Below, one piece after another: positions 21,622 to 33,641 of a stretch of DNA of 64,000 nucleotides. Source of the stretch: Plasmopara viticola. Its lineage: Eukaryota > Oomycota > Peronosporomycetes > Peronosporales > Peronosporaceae. How positions within the stretch are numbered: the stretch's first letter is position 1; every line of letters starts with the position of its first letter. Both the position numbers and the translations under genes were made by a program. Below the pieces are notes generated by a model. It saw only the letters and a list, made by a program, of their open reading frames with translations. It was not told where the DNA came from and did no database searches. The DNA lies in NCBI GenBank assembly GCA_001695595.3, contig MBPM02000007.1:1426001-1490000 (forward strand), written 5' to 3'.

Positions 21622-24606
21622 TGATCTTTCTGCTAGCCGCAAGCAAAATTTAGACGCTCGCTAGCTGTGAAAAGGCACTCGAAACTTAAAACTGACAATG
21701 ACGAAAGTGGAGCTCTTTTTAATGTTGACATATATACTGCTCGTACCATGAACCATTTACTTAAGCTTAGACCTCCATTACACGCAACGTAGACTGCCGC
21801 GAACCACGAAGTGAACCACAAAGGATTGCCTATCGCGGCAGCTCAAGAAGAGGTATACGAGGTCGTGTACTTTGGCGTTGACCACTTCTTCAACTGAGTG
21901 TAGACAAGTGGTGCCGAAATCGAACAGTTTTGACCTCGGATGTGCAAGTGAAGTTTAGCATCCGGTGCAATGGTGTAGAGCTGTGTTGTTCTTTGCAACA
22001 CGAACCGTCGTATTGACAGTTGAGACACATGAAGGCAGTTCCTTTGTACAATACTTCGGCAATAACTATAAAGTGGCGCCGGTGCTCGGATATTAGCTAA
22101 ACTGCAAGAAAACTACCGTGCCGTCACCGTAGCATTGGCACCGCGTCAAGGAGCCTAATGACCTCTAAACCAATGTTCATTAATTGAAAGTGTCGCGAAT
22201 CTATTTCACGAAGTCATTTAGCTCAGTAAATAATATATGCCAGGTATTAATTATGAGAATGACTTGAAGCACTACTTAACGACGCGATTTAGATGGTGAC
22301 GCGAGCTTCAGCGTGGCTCTGCAGCAAACATACTTAGCTTGATTGAACAGTAACTTCAGGTCTAATCGTGTCGGAAGATGTTGTTCGATATGCACATATA
22401 ACCCAGCATCTTTGTCTCTTTACTCATTGCTGAAAGCATAGCACTTGGACAATTTGCAGAGTGCTTTTTCCAAAGCTCTCTAATAGGCATTCAAATCTTA
22501 CAATAAGCAGCAAGCGTCAAATCAGGTTGCCACCAATGCAAGAGACCTGATAACTTTAGAACATCTATCGCTATCGATACGTTGAGAAATATCGAATTAG
22601 AAAAAGCTCCTGCCAAAAGTACAGATTTTTAATTTGTTTGCTTTTACCAGACCAAAAAATCTCGTATTGCAAGGCCAATCGTATTGCACTGCGGTCTGCC
22701 GCTAACCTTAAGTCAATTAAAAAGCGAAGATAGTGATTGGTCGTTCAGTAACTTCTCAAAATGTGGTATAGTGTCACGAGAGAATTTGACTTACCGCTCC
22801 TACAGATAATCTTGGCTTTTGGAACAAAGTGAGCTCATCGGACCTTTAGCGCTCATGCAAAGACATATAAAAACATACACTATCGATCTCCAAGATAATG
22901 TCGGCACACCCAGCACTTGAGTTGCAGCATCCGAACGAGTATCATAATTCATGGAACTTCGAGACTCGCACAAGCCCTTAGACGCCCCAGCATCTTTTGA
23001 AGCAATGTCCCCGCGCTTGACCTGGCGATGGGCACGCATACGGAGGCTAAAAGTTATAACCACCGCCATATTGGTCATAAGGATGCCATAAGGCTGTCCA
23101 CTTGCAAGAATCGGCCAAGTCTGTAGCTCACTGCGACTAAAAATAGACCGTCTTGTGCCTCTGAGATACACGGCAGTCGATCTGACTTAAAAGCTCATGT
23201 ACCACATGACCAAATAAATTTATCTCTTCTTCATATACATGCTATTCTTGGGCGCACCTTGACCTCCAAAGTCAGCAACCAATTTAGTGGAGTGAATTGA
23301 AAAAAATGGGAGCCTCAAAGCAGTGACGGTTTTCCGCTTTATGGAAATTGTTGGGGTCGCTATAGCGGCGGTGCGATCTAAACTTTGGTAAGGCGGGTTT
23401 GCCTTACGTTAGGGTATAAAAGAACGCGCGCATACGTCTTACGCTTATAACAGTTAAATTGGCATCATGAATACTTTGAAATACCTTGGAGGTGAACTGT
23501 CCCAAATTAAATATTGCACTTTGAGCTCACAAAGGATAGAAACTCGTTTCTTTGGGGTCGTTTGAGATCTAAAGATTAAAGTGATTCCAGAATAGGTTCT
23601 ATATTCGAGCTATGGTGACACCAATACCCAAGAGTATTCTCATACCGAGCGCAGGCTATTCTTGTCTCTTAAAGGGAGAAAATAATTTGGTGCGATGCTT
23701 TAAGCACACAAATAGCTGGCGAAAGGTCGCGCTGGCTCTTTACAGACCTAGCTTTTATCGGACACACCGTGCGAGGAGTTGAATCAGCCTCGTTGTTTAG
23801 AGAATGAGCAGACCTTGCCCGCGACGGTGACTTCCGGCAGCGGGTGTGTTGAGAAATCCTTTCCCGTCTGTGTTAGTGACTTCGATTATAGAAGTTTTAC
23901 GCTCTTCTTTCTGTCGTCCAATATCGGTGACCTTATCAGAGGTCGAGTCTAGGCCTTTGCGAATAATGAATCCCCTTTCGTTTTAAGTTAAGCCTTTTGC
24001 ATGGTCGGTGAATATGTTGACGAGCCCAACACCTATTCAGGCAGATTCCCGCGTCATGAGGTCAATTTGAAACCACTGTCGCTAACTTGAGGCTATGTGT
24101 GATTCTCAGAAAGCAAAGTATCAGGCAAGTATTTGCCGGCGCGCTCGGAGTGCTCCACGTCATTCTCGCTCCCTGAAGGCGATGACGTCTGCGGAGAAAG
24201 ATTGATGCGCAAAATAAAGATTTGTTGCTTACCAACCTTCATAAACAACTTGCAACTCTCTTAATCTGGCTTTATCTTATTTGTTGTCTACGAGTTGCAG
24301 CAACTTTAAGTGCACTCCAGACTAAAGCCGTAATTCATACACGAATACGCAAAGAATTTCAGCATCGTTTCTACCGAGATTTACACATTCGGGACACGAC
24401 AAAGTCAGGCATACAGTGGTACTAGCTCTGGACGTGTTCTCGTTGACCTCATCATTTTGGCGTTCTCTCCGTAGTGATAGAAAGTCTAATGACTTAGCTG
24501 TACCACAAGAAGCTGGTCACCAATATCCGAGTCGTGTGCAGATCTCTGCTTAATTTTCTTAAAAAACATAAGTTTGTAAGCTTTACTCGCGCCAAGTTCC
24601 CACGTG
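21622..24606. other. gene-poor stretch
   Basis: About 3 kb with no supported gene. The longest frame (minus, 22800-23171) has no recognised motif. Sequence composition suggests decayed repeats. Confidence 0.5.
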
Positions 24607-25070
24607 TGACTTACCCGTCGTCACCGCCAGTTTTGCTGGTAACAGCTTTCGCGCTATATCCTTAAAGTATTCCCAAAATACATATGCATTGGTAATATCC
24701 ATAGGAATAGGCCATTATACAGTTTCAGATGTTCCATAACCGCTGAAAACTAACAGATAATATTGGCTGAAAGTAATCTAGAATTTGTAATAAAACAGAT
24801 GGAATAAGGAAGATTAGGATGGTAGCAGTAGATGGCTGAGAACCACCACTTAGGCTGTAGCAAGAATATAAGTCGTAAGAGCTCCTCATTTAAAATCACT
24901 TCCAACTTGCTTCAAGCAACACACTCTCCTCCTCCTCGCCCCGCCCGTGCCTCAGCCTTATTCGTCGGTCTACTTTTACAAGGATCCTCCGCGACTTTGT
25001 TACACCATGCAAGCAAACATGCATTCAGTCAAGCTACATTGTCACCGAAGTGACAAGAAGGCTAGACTTT
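24607..25070 (+). mobile_element. solo-LTR-like repeat, copy A
   Basis: The segment begins TGTGACTTACCCGTCGTCACC and shares spaced blocks with copies near 58009 and 60868: the CCGTCGTCACC start, ATATGCA..GGTAATATCCATAG, GGTGGCAG-like, ACCACC(G)..TTAGGCT.TAG, and a late pyrimidine-rich box (CTCCTCCTCCTCGCCCCGCCCGTGCC, shared in part). A start with TG and dispersal without coding sequence fit solo LTRs. The 3' border is uncertain. Confidence 0.55.
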
Positions 25071-28000
25071 GAAAACCTTATATGAAGTAGTATATTTTAA
25101 GTATATTATTAAACGTTTCGATTGCAAGGGTAAGTTAGGGTCAATCCGAGAGCGATTGTGAATACGTCAATCACAAGATCGCATTTCAAGTTTGTAGCAG
25201 CCAACGAATGGATATTTTTTATGCATATGTTGATATGCAATGAAAGAACAATCCTAACAAAAAAATAAATTTTCGTTATGACTTCACACCACTTGCACAG
25301 ATGTAACGTGCGGGATCAAAGTCTGTAATAAGAAGCAATCTAGTGGCTGACTTACGCAACATATTGTTAAGTCACCATACAAGTCCTTAAAAATTACGGA
25401 TAGGATGAGCGGGCTGAACCCAATAATATTTTTCAGTTTGACGTGGCGTTCAAGAAACCGTTTACTACGACTGCGCATTTGTGAAGATTAGACATTAGGA
25501 TTAGCAGTTAGACATCAGGTGCGCAGTTGGATGGGTTAATAAGCCAGTTGAAGACCTCTCCTGCCCACCAGATGTCACTGGAGTGCTTCGGGCATGGAAA
25601 TTTTAACTAAAAAGGTGCTGATTGACACAATCTTGAGCCTCGACAACGTTTACAATTTATAACGTTTTTTTTAAACTCTGCATTTTTTGCAGTTGGAAGA
25701 ACTTCATGATGTGAGGAATTCTTAAATCGTATGAATACTGAGAGTATGTTCCAGTCGCTACTTCCTGTATCACTTGTTTCACAAGACTTGGTTTGTAACG
25801 AACATGCGCTTACTCTCAAAGCCATTTTAATGAGGGCACTCTGTAGTGCAATCAGTATTTTTGTAACGAGTTTCGTTCGCGTGCTGTAGCTAGGACGCCA
25901 AGGTCATCAACTCGACAATGTAAAGCTCGCAATTTGATAAATTGATACACAATTGAAGCCACTGTATGATTGCTTTGAGGTCCACAGATGCTAAAGACTT
26001 GGAGAATGGATAATTGGTGGCTTAGCATCAAAATTTGCAGCGACCGGGCTAATTTCTAGTGAAATTAAAGGTTTATACTGATACAACCTTTGTTTACAAG
26101 AAAGTTTGATAAATTTCCAGCAGTACAAAGCGATAGGTATCTGCAAAGGTCTACTTGCAGGTTTAAGTTTGTCGTTACCGTGTATGCGGTATACCTTGTT
26201 TCGATGTCCAGCAGTTGTTCTTCGGGTTTTGTAAAATAATATATGTGTAGGCAATACGACAGCGACGAAAGAAAATGGGATGGTGCTCAAACATTCGTGG
26301 ATTTACGCCAGGCAAATTGTCTTCAATTCGGATGATAACATTGCACAAAAAACGTTTCATGCGGTATGAAAAAAAAAATTCTTGCGTTTTGTGCAAGTGG
26401 AAGGAGACATTCAGTACGAAATTGTAGATGTCATTTCTAGAGCTGTCAATGTTACCTTACAAATACTACAATGACCGCATTAAGTTTGCTAGCACTGCTC
26501 GAATCATTTTTTGCACTCATTACTGCCAGCAAAGTGCAAGATAATTGCGCTAGAGCTGCATTTTGCCGTTCTAGACCATGTCGTGAAGCTATATTGTGTG
26601 TGTCACAAAAGTTGATTTGAAACGCATCAAGCTTTCGAGCTTTTGGCCTTATTTTCACCTGTTCGTTAAATTATTAAAAAGTTAGTTCGAACTTCCATTT
26701 AAGTAACAACAAATCGACAAATTTCGAGCTTAAGGCGCCCGCGTCGCCATGTGATTGTTTGTCGGTAGTCCGGCTACTTCCGACATGACCAGAGTTTAGC
26801 ACAAGTTCTGCTCTCATAATAATTTTCGGGAGCCTTTTGTTACTTTTCTTTTTCTCAATGGCTGCCCCCGCCCTGACAACAGTACCATTATAAACAGTAT
26901 ATATGCATAATAAGGGCCTCTGATTGACCCGAAATTTGATTCTTGCTAGTCTGCTCCCCACTTCAACTGCAAACACCTTCAGCCAATAAACAAGCAAACA
27001 TTTCATAACGGCAATTCTGAACCTATACAAACATCAAATATGACAATTAATCCCTCGAAACCTTCAAATTGAAGCCTAGTTTAGCGGTACAGCAAGGCAG
27101 TAAGGTATGTGTTTCAAGAATGAATCCCTAAAGAGAACGCTAAAATGAAATGTTTGATATTCTCGCTTCTATCTTCGCACATATTACATATTGATAATCG
27201 AATGATACTTAATGCTGCGATTGACGGATACATGGCACGGGTGACATATTTAATTTCAGACGGAAGTCGCTGAGTCAAACCGATTGGCCAATTACGAGTT
27301 TGTACACGCAAACTATTTTGAATTACAGCCTCAGTAATTGCCAGTCCATGATCGAGCAGCACCCCTTGGTAATATTTTGAGGCGTTGACATACTCATCAG
27401 TAATCCTTTTTTGTACTGTCCTGAACTCTAGCCAAGCTTGCGCTCTGTCAGCATGCTTGGCATTGGCTGCGTCATCTCAATGCCGATGAATTCATCGACT
27501 AACACGAGTCAAACTTGGCAACGAAACACATGAGCCCAAGGGTACTTTATCATAAATGTCTTTTCGGTATCATATCTTTGCACTGAAAAAACGGTCAGTA
27601 GGTCGCGCGCTGACGAGGTCTTTCACTAACGTGTATGAATGGTGGATTGCATTATAAGTAGGCACAAAATAAAGCCTTTTCAAGTCCATCCTTCCGCCTT
27701 CCAAACCTCTTCGTGCAATTCGTAGCAGCAACATATCCTATCTACGGCACATCGCATCCATCGCAGCTTTCACTTGCTCCAAGGCGGCATAGAAGAGGGT
27801 CGAAGAATGTAAGAACGCCTATAATAAAGTGCGCTGAATACATTTTGGAAAGAAAGTTTGTTAGCTAGTTGTGGCAACGAAGTACGTTAAAAAATGTGAC
27901 GAAGTGACACTTGTTGTGGTGAGGATTTCAAACGAAAGTCGATTTTTGCTTGTAGAAGCTATCATAAAGCATTTATTATATAGGAGTTCCAATAGCTAAC

Positions 28001-28697
28001 GAAATCCGGAGGAAAACATGCTTCTTTACTTTTTGGGAACTGCTAGTCACTATTTACTTATAGCTATTAATCAATCACCCCTACCTTTTAATGAATTAAT
28101 ATGAACTATTCGCGTGCTTCGCTTGGCTGGCACCATTGAAAATGAATTCTGTAATAATACCGATCGAACGCGAATTTACAAGAATTAACATCTGCAAAAA
28201 CTTTTTACACTCCGCCTTTGCGCCTATAAAACTCATGGTTCGCTACCAAGAATTTATTAGAAAAATGTATGCTAGTCTGGAGGCTGCCCACTTGGCTCCG
28301 AATTAACGCCTCGCCAATAAAGGCTACGCTATAAATAATTTGCACACCAGGCTTGCCAGTAAAAACAAAGGTGGTGACGCCAAAGCCGGTGCTTTACAGG
28401 GGTTGTGCGCAACAAAAACCGTTAAGAATTCCGAATATAAAACACGCAGGCGAGTCCATGCCCGCAGTGTGATAGGCCGTATGTTGAAATCTATGATAAC
28501 GTGGTGTGCAACTCGATCAAGAAGCTCACTGGTCAGTTGATGCTGTCGCTCACGACTACAATCACGATGTTTTCACCGATACAGCTTTCCATCTGCAGGA
28601 ACGCGCAACGACAGAAGAACAACGAGAGAAATAATCCAAGCGGCAATTTATCGGTCCGAATATTGGCCGTTATGCACCGCCGTAGGTTTTTTATTAT
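25071..28697. other. gene-poor stretch
   Basis: About 3.6 kb with no supported gene. A 118-codon minus-strand frame (26674-27030) starts with TTG and shows no motif. Nothing else could be recognised. Confidence 0.5.
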
Positions 28698-29141
28698 TTA
28701 AACGATGTCATTAATGTCTAGCAAGTAGAGCGCCCGCGCATCCTGGCTAGTCATATTACTAATTGCCTTTCTTGACGTCCTTGAGGACCACCCTAGTTTA
28801 CCTAATGCGACGCTCAGCGACAACTTACAAACGCGTTGATCATATGCCCATCCGCCCAAGAAGTCGGCTCCGGATTCAGCGCTGGAAAGGTACGGCTGTT
28901 CGACTCGACGAATGAGACCAATCTTTTTAGATAGCTCATGTTGCATGTTGTCGGGCTCACGGTCACGCATCCGACGTTCAGGGTTGTGTACTGCTTTACG
29001 TCTGAGAGCAAGCAGAAGGTTGCCTATGGGCGTTGCGGCACATACAACAGACATTGCCACTTTTTTATTGTTACTTAAGTCATTCATGATCTGGCATTGA
29101 TGAGCGCTCCGTAAAAAAACGGGAGCGCCGAATCCGAACAT
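28698..29141 (-). CDS. orphan open frame (147 aa), doubtful
   Basis: An ATG-initiated minus-strand frame, the longest in this gene-poor region. It is rich in basic residues (LRRKAVHNPERRMRDREP) and lacks an obvious membrane span, signal peptide or known motif. A GC-rich hairpin (29104-29128) overlaps its first codons, which would be unusual for a translated start. No flanking exon could be joined. It may be a fragment of an old element or chance; I do not recognise it. Confidence 0.25.
   Translation of the reverse strand: MFGFGAPVFLRSAHQCQIMNDLSNNKKVAMSVVCAATPIGNLLLALRRKAVHNPERRMRDREPDNMQHELSKKIGLIRRVEQPYLSSAESGADFLGGWAYDQRVCKLSLSVALGKLGWSSRTSRKAISNMTSQDARALYLLDINDIV
29104..29128. repeat. 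GC-rich hairpin
   Basis: GCGCTCCGT (29104-29112) pairs with ACGGGAGCGC (29119-29128) with one bulged base and an A-rich 6-nt loop. Confidence 0.7.
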
Positions 29142-30472
29142 ATCACTGCCCCACCTTCTCGAGCATCGCCGCTTTAACAGTGCGAAAAAAACACTCGAGC
29201 AGTTTGATGCGGTCGAAAATTGAAGTTGTATACAGTCAGCAACCGACCGAAATGCTAGGGACTATCCTGCATCATGTAATAGAGTATTTCAAGAGATTTG
29301 AATGTAGTAGAAGGACCAATCATTTACACGCAACAAGCTGCATTCAGGTCACAAGACAACTTCGCGCGCTGGAAGTGCGCATTAAGCAATCTAGTCATGA
29401 AGGACAGTACCTGACGGGATAACTGCTGACCGTGCTACTACTTGCTAGTGTGTCGACTTCAAGTAGGTAGGGAGCGAGTGTCAACAAACCTAGGCTATGA
29501 GGCAATGATGTTGAATGTCACGATATAATTACTTCAACTATGGGCTTCGACAAGCAGCAGCAACAACAACACCCGCCAGATTCTAAGCCTTGAACTTTAT
29601 ATTTGCGCTGTTGATTGGTGTCGTCTTCTCGACATGAAGCAGTGTTGGTGGCTGTCACAATAATCGAGAAGAGAATAAAGCTTATACGAAAAGAAAGCGA
29701 GAAGAAGTTTGTACTGGTAGCTAGCAAGTCTTGACCATCTCGACGTATTACAGGCAGTAGAAATTCTCAATTCGTTCATTCGATCAAGTCGCGGGTGCCC
29801 TGTCAATGCAATTGTGTATCAACTGCGGAGTTCTGCGCAGCGTGATCCGTCGCATTTTGATATGTGTGAAACTCTTTGCGGCCTTAATGTCGATGCGGCA
29901 ACTGATATGAAGTAACAAATCACAGTAAAAGTTGTCGTCATTTTCTCCCGCAGCGACTGCATCGTCTAGTAGCTGCTGAAGGAATTTTCAAAGGCTCTTA
30001 CGGCCGAGGACGAATAAAAACATGGATACACAAATCGCACACGAATGGGCAACCTTCAAGATTGTAGTGCTTGCGGATGGTGCTTCTTCTTCTCGCCTAG
30101 AATAAATTTATATTGAATATTGGATCTTGGTGCTATTATGGCATTTTTGTCCATCTCACACTAGTTTTAACCGATTTGTATTTCTGAAGAGTTTGCTCTC
30201 GAAGTAGATTAATGTATTTGTGCTTCCCATCCAGCTCAGACGAACAGGGGGGAGTGGTGAATAGCGAAGAGTGAGTGATGACTAGTGGCTACCTAATCTT
30301 AGTGCTAATTTTTTGACATGAAAATCATCGAAAAAGGGCACTTAAACATAGAGTAGAGCTAAACAAATATTAGGGCGCTTTGAGTGGAGAGTGCTCCGAA
30401 AGCCATTTCAGCTGGTCATGTATATTATATATTACATATATTTATTTTTGAATTATTGTGGTTTTACTACAA
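29142..30472. other. gene-free stretch
   Basis: Nothing recognisable. Short frames at 29180, 29518 and 29597 have no motif. AT-rich sequence with TATATA runs precedes the SINE-like insertion. Confidence 0.5.
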
Positions 30473-30827
30473 CTAATTTTAGTATTGCATTGTATTGTAT
30501 TACGTTATCGCGTTGCCAAGTTATGCACGTGCTAGGCTCAGTCTGGCTAGTCCACGGCATAGAGTGGTGTCCGCATACGTCGGGTCTCGTTCGGCGGGCA
30601 GTGCAGCGAGCACCGAGGTCGTGAGGGTCTTCCATTATTTTGATTAGCTCTGACTTGGTAAGAGCCCAGGTGGCGCCCTGGTGCTGGGAACCGTCGCGTC
30701 GAGGGTGAGACTCGTTAGAGACCTGCAGATGCCCGAGAGCACCTGCCCGAAGCGCGCGAGCATTTAGCCCCCGCGCTTGAAAGGAGGGCGTCATCCCAAC
30801 CTTTTCCGAAGATCTACTTTTAGTATT
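30473..30827 (-). mobile_element. SINE-like retroposon, copy 1, with target-site duplication
   Basis: A 300-330-bp unit nearly identical to 47077-47394. On the minus strand it ends in ...CGATAACGTAATACAATACAAT, a short AATAC repeat tail as in many retroposons. It is flanked by CTAATTTTAGTATT (30473-30486) and CTACTTTTAGTATT (30814-30827), a 14-bp target-site duplication with one mismatch. This copy is about 18 nt longer at the 5' end than the other. A frame of about 100 codons crosses it in both copies, so it may be the 3' tip of a LINE rather than a true SINE. Confidence 0.75.
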
Positions 30828-30935
30828 CTACTTTTAAAGCAATTACGTTTAGCTTCGCTCTGGATAGATAAGGACAATACTGATTATTTTAGCCGCTCTG
30901 CAAGAACCTAACCCGGACACGAAAGTTCCATTTTC

Positions 30936-31277
30936 ATGGCGACTGGCTCATTAGGCAATTTCGCTCCTACACGCTCCAAGTCTTTTGACTTTTTTCTGTC
31001 CCGACGCAGCACAATGATCTCTCGACTACCTACGTCTACTGCTTCCACGCTGCGCTACCGTCAAAATTTGATGCTCAAGGAAAAGTTCAACTTAGCCACG
31101 CTTAACGGTGGCAAGACCCCCTTTGTCGTGTTGAGCAATCGGCTGTTGAAAGTCCAAACGAAGCCACGACAAGATATGGCAAACAAGTTCTCGCTCAAGT
31201 ATCTTCTGAGTACCTGTCCAAGTCAGACGAACAAGGAAAGAAACCCATTTGATGTCGCAAGTTCTAAGCTTATGTAA
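30936..31277 (+). CDS. hypothetical basic protein (113 aa)
   Basis: An ATG-initiated uninterrupted frame. The N-terminus is rich in S/T/R (PTRSKSFDFFLSRRSTMISR), followed by LMLKEKFNLATLNGGKTPFV and a lysine-rich tail. There is no signal peptide or recognised domain. It lies in the same orientation as the SDHAF1-like gene 1.1 kb downstream. The stop is within a GTAAGA context that could also act as a splice donor, so a downstream exon is possible, but none could be identified. It may be a real small gene; the call rests on length and composition only. Confidence 0.4.
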   Translation: MATGSLGNFAPTRSKSFDFFLSRRSTMISRLPTSTASTLRYRQNLMLKEKFNLATLNGGKTPFVVLSNRLLKVQTKPRQDMANKFSLKYLLSTCPSQTNKERNPFDVASSKLM

Positions 31278-32342
31278 GAAGGAAATGTGCGCCTGTACAG
31301 GAAGTAATACTTTAAGACAAATTTATTGCGTTCAGACTTGCCTTTGGCTTTGGCAAAAGCAATTAGTAAAATTAGCCTCATAAGATGAAGAATACTCTTA
31401 GTATTAGTAGGTAAAAGAACATTTGCCTCATCAGGTAAGCTATTGACTAAGCCGAGGATGTAAGTACATAGCCGAATATGACCAGAAGTAGGGGATGATA
31501 CTGATAAAATAAAAACAAATTAATTGCAGCACAATAATATACACACATATACCACTGCTCATACGTTTTCACCCAGCTCATTTTTACTTTATGAAGCGCT
31601 CACATCAGTTCCAGATAATTGGAAGATAACGAAGAGTCGGAGATTGGTAGTTTATATGATTAGAGCTTTTTTATAGTACCAGCTCACTTGATTATTGCTA
31701 CGATACCAAGAAATTTTCCGACGTATCGGTAGCACTTTGGTGACGCCAAATCGACGCACAGCTAAGATGACTGGAAAGATGATAATCGTGCGACAGCAAC
31801 ATCGACTTCAGGGCATCACGCGATCATCGACGCTTGAATTTTGCCATCAACAGCGTTATCATTCTGTACTGACTCTACTTCATGTCAGTGCTTGTCTTAT
31901 TTAATCTCTACGGCCCACTTTCTTACCGTTTTGCCGATGAGTATCCCGTCTGAGGTACACCCACATTGCTATGCATCGACAAAGTACAAAACGTTCGCAT
32001 CTTGGTCGAGTTTGCTCAAAATAGTAGCACACAACACTTATTTGGCCGGACCGCCAATGCTGCTCGCGTCACCCATAAAATCACATTTTCTTCATTTCTA
32101 AGCACTGCAAAGGCAGCGGGTATAGTCGCTGGGTGGGTAGTGTTGTAGCTCGCAGTACTTGATGTGTAAATAATATCAATCTGTAGGAGTGGTAGTGTAG
32201 AATCGTACGCTCATTAGTAGTGTACTAGAAATACACTCATAAGATTAAGCCTTCTACAGCATTACACCATGAAATTGATACAAAAAAATGGCATAGTAGT
32301 AATTTTTACTAGAAAGAGCCAAATATCTTTTTTACGAGAACA
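31278..32342. other. intergenic, nothing firm
   Basis: Short frames at 31695-31904 and 31841-32101 overlap in different phases and have no motif. A minus-strand string with GDASSIGGPA and GCTSDGILIGK is broken by stops and could be a gene remnant, but it cannot be named. Confidence 0.4.
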
Positions 32343-32674
32343 ATGCCGTCAACGAAAGTGCATTCAGGTCTGCAACTACAGGTGTTAGCACTCTACAAAA
32401 AGGCAATTCAAGCGGCCAAACACAAGAATCCAGAAACCTTACGATACGTGCGCGACCGCTTTCGCAAAGACGTATGACGCACCCCTTCTTGCGCGAATTC
32501 CTTGTAATAATGCAGAATTATATTTCTTGTGAGTAGGCCATGGAGGTTGAGCGCAAAGACTTTGTTGTGATCGAGCACATGCTGCGCAAGGGCGAGCGTG
32601 ATCTCAAGATGTTGCACAGGATAAAAGCAGCGCACTTTGCCAGCGTCACGCATAAACTAGAGGGGGACTGTTGA
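32343..32674 (+). CDS. SDHAF1-like LYR-motif protein, two exons (88 aa)
   Basis: A small mitochondrial LYR-family protein, best matched to succinate dehydrogenase assembly factor 1, which helps insert Fe-S clusters into the SDHB subunit of complex II. Exon 1 (32343-32471) gives MPSTKVHSGLQLQVLALYKK, with the LYK variant of the LYR motif at residues 17-19, then ETLRYVRDRFRKD. A 65-bp GT-AG intron (32472-32536) separates it from exon 2 (32537-32674), giving AMEVERKDFVVIEHMLRKGE and a basic helix ending GDC. Splicing keeps the frame at a codon boundary and restores the three-helix family layout (V-R-x-x-F, then I-E-x-x-x-R-x-G). A length under 100 aa is usual for LYR proteins. Confidence 0.85.
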
Positions 32675-33432
32675 GATAGATATAAAGAAGCTTTATACAC
32701 AATCTGGACATCGCTTTGCTTTCTAATTTCAGTCTGGTCTAAATATTCTTTTTATACCCAGAATGCTCAGTTAAGCTAATGTCACAGCATAAAGTGCTGG
32801 TCATGTTGGAAAATTGCGCGACCCTTCGACGCGCATTCTACTACATACTCTTCTAGAGATGGCTATATATCGCCTCTACGAGCACTTAAACCATGTGCAT
32901 TCTGTGATATAGTATTTGGTCCTTCCCAAGACCAATCTTGATGCATTGACCGGCGTCAGGATCTTGATGCATTGACCGGCGTCAGGATCATTCACTGTGT
33001 CGTGACTTGTGAACAGACCACGTACAAAAAATGTGGCATAGCCGTCTGCACTAAGAATGCAACCGCAACCGCTAGAGTATTTAAGGGAAAAGCGCGGCAC
33101 CTACGACACGTGAAGAGGAACGGTGTCCATTCACTTTTGGTGGCTGAGACGGAGACACGTGAGTTACTGTACTGTTACTGTACTAATTTACATTTTTTTT
33201 TTATTAAAATAAGGAATCTAGGGTGTTAGCACAAAGACTCAAACATGTGGCCGAGATTAAAATTGATAACTTTTTTTCCTCATAGATTTGTATCTCGCAG
33301 TCTCGCCATTGATTGTGAGCTTCGGTGCGTACACTTTCCCTATCGCGCCGTCTGGAATCCGTCGCTTCTCACACCTCGTTGCTGCTACGCGACATTCAGT
33401 CCAGTACTTTTGCAATTACCTCCCAGTTTGGC
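32675..33432. repeat. upstream part of the long-effector duplicon
   Basis: From about 32920 (TTGATGCATTGACCGGCGTCAGGATC, then ACCACGTACAGA/AAAA) the sequence recurs before the effectors at 44678 (about 43990-44100) and 54861 (about 54290-54400). It belongs to the 5' flank that was duplicated with the genes. No coding sequence is supported. Confidence 0.7.
32935..32986. repeat. perfect 26-bp tandem duplication
   Basis: ATCTTGATGCATTGACCGGC and the next six bases are repeated head to tail without mismatch. The same block occurs once in the flanks at about 44005 and 54290, so the doubling is specific to this copy and recent. Confidence 0.9.
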
Positions 33433-33641
33433 GCAAGTTATACTTGTAGCATTTAGAATTTAACGGTGTGGTAACTAACAGTCTGACATATTTGCAGGAA
33501 GGAGCACCTTGACTGCCGCGATTCACGCCGCATCCTCACTTTCTCTGTCTCGTGTGTGCCTGCTATCGCGCTATCCTTTTATTCTGCACTTTATAATTCT
33601 GCACTGAGTGTACAATCTTGCGTCACAGTCACCTTTTCATC
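33370..33641 (+). promoter_or_regulatory. conserved leader of the first long effector
   Basis: A block shared with the leaders at about 37740, 44400 and 54600. It starts with GCTGCTACGCGxCATTCAGTCC and TTTTGCAATTA; the pair resembles the oomycete initiator (TCATTC-type) plus the CAATTT-like flanking promoter element. It is followed by a putative 5'-UTR intron and a pyrimidine-rich stretch to the ATG. Transcription probably starts near 33392. The promoter interpretation is inference from the known oomycete core promoter. Confidence 0.55.
33433..33497 (+). other. putative 5'-UTR intron with GC donor
   Basis: 65 bp beginning GCAAGT, with a GTAACTAAC branch-like motif and ending TTTGCAG before GAAGGAGCACC. 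The equivalent segment before the 857-aa effector starts with a canonical GTAAGG and has the branch-like CTAACTAAC, so the intron call rests on comparison of four paralogues. Confidence 0.55.

Noticed and set aside
26674..27030. 118-codon minus-strand frame
   Set aside because: TTG start, no motif, no exon partner and atypical composition; probably chance.
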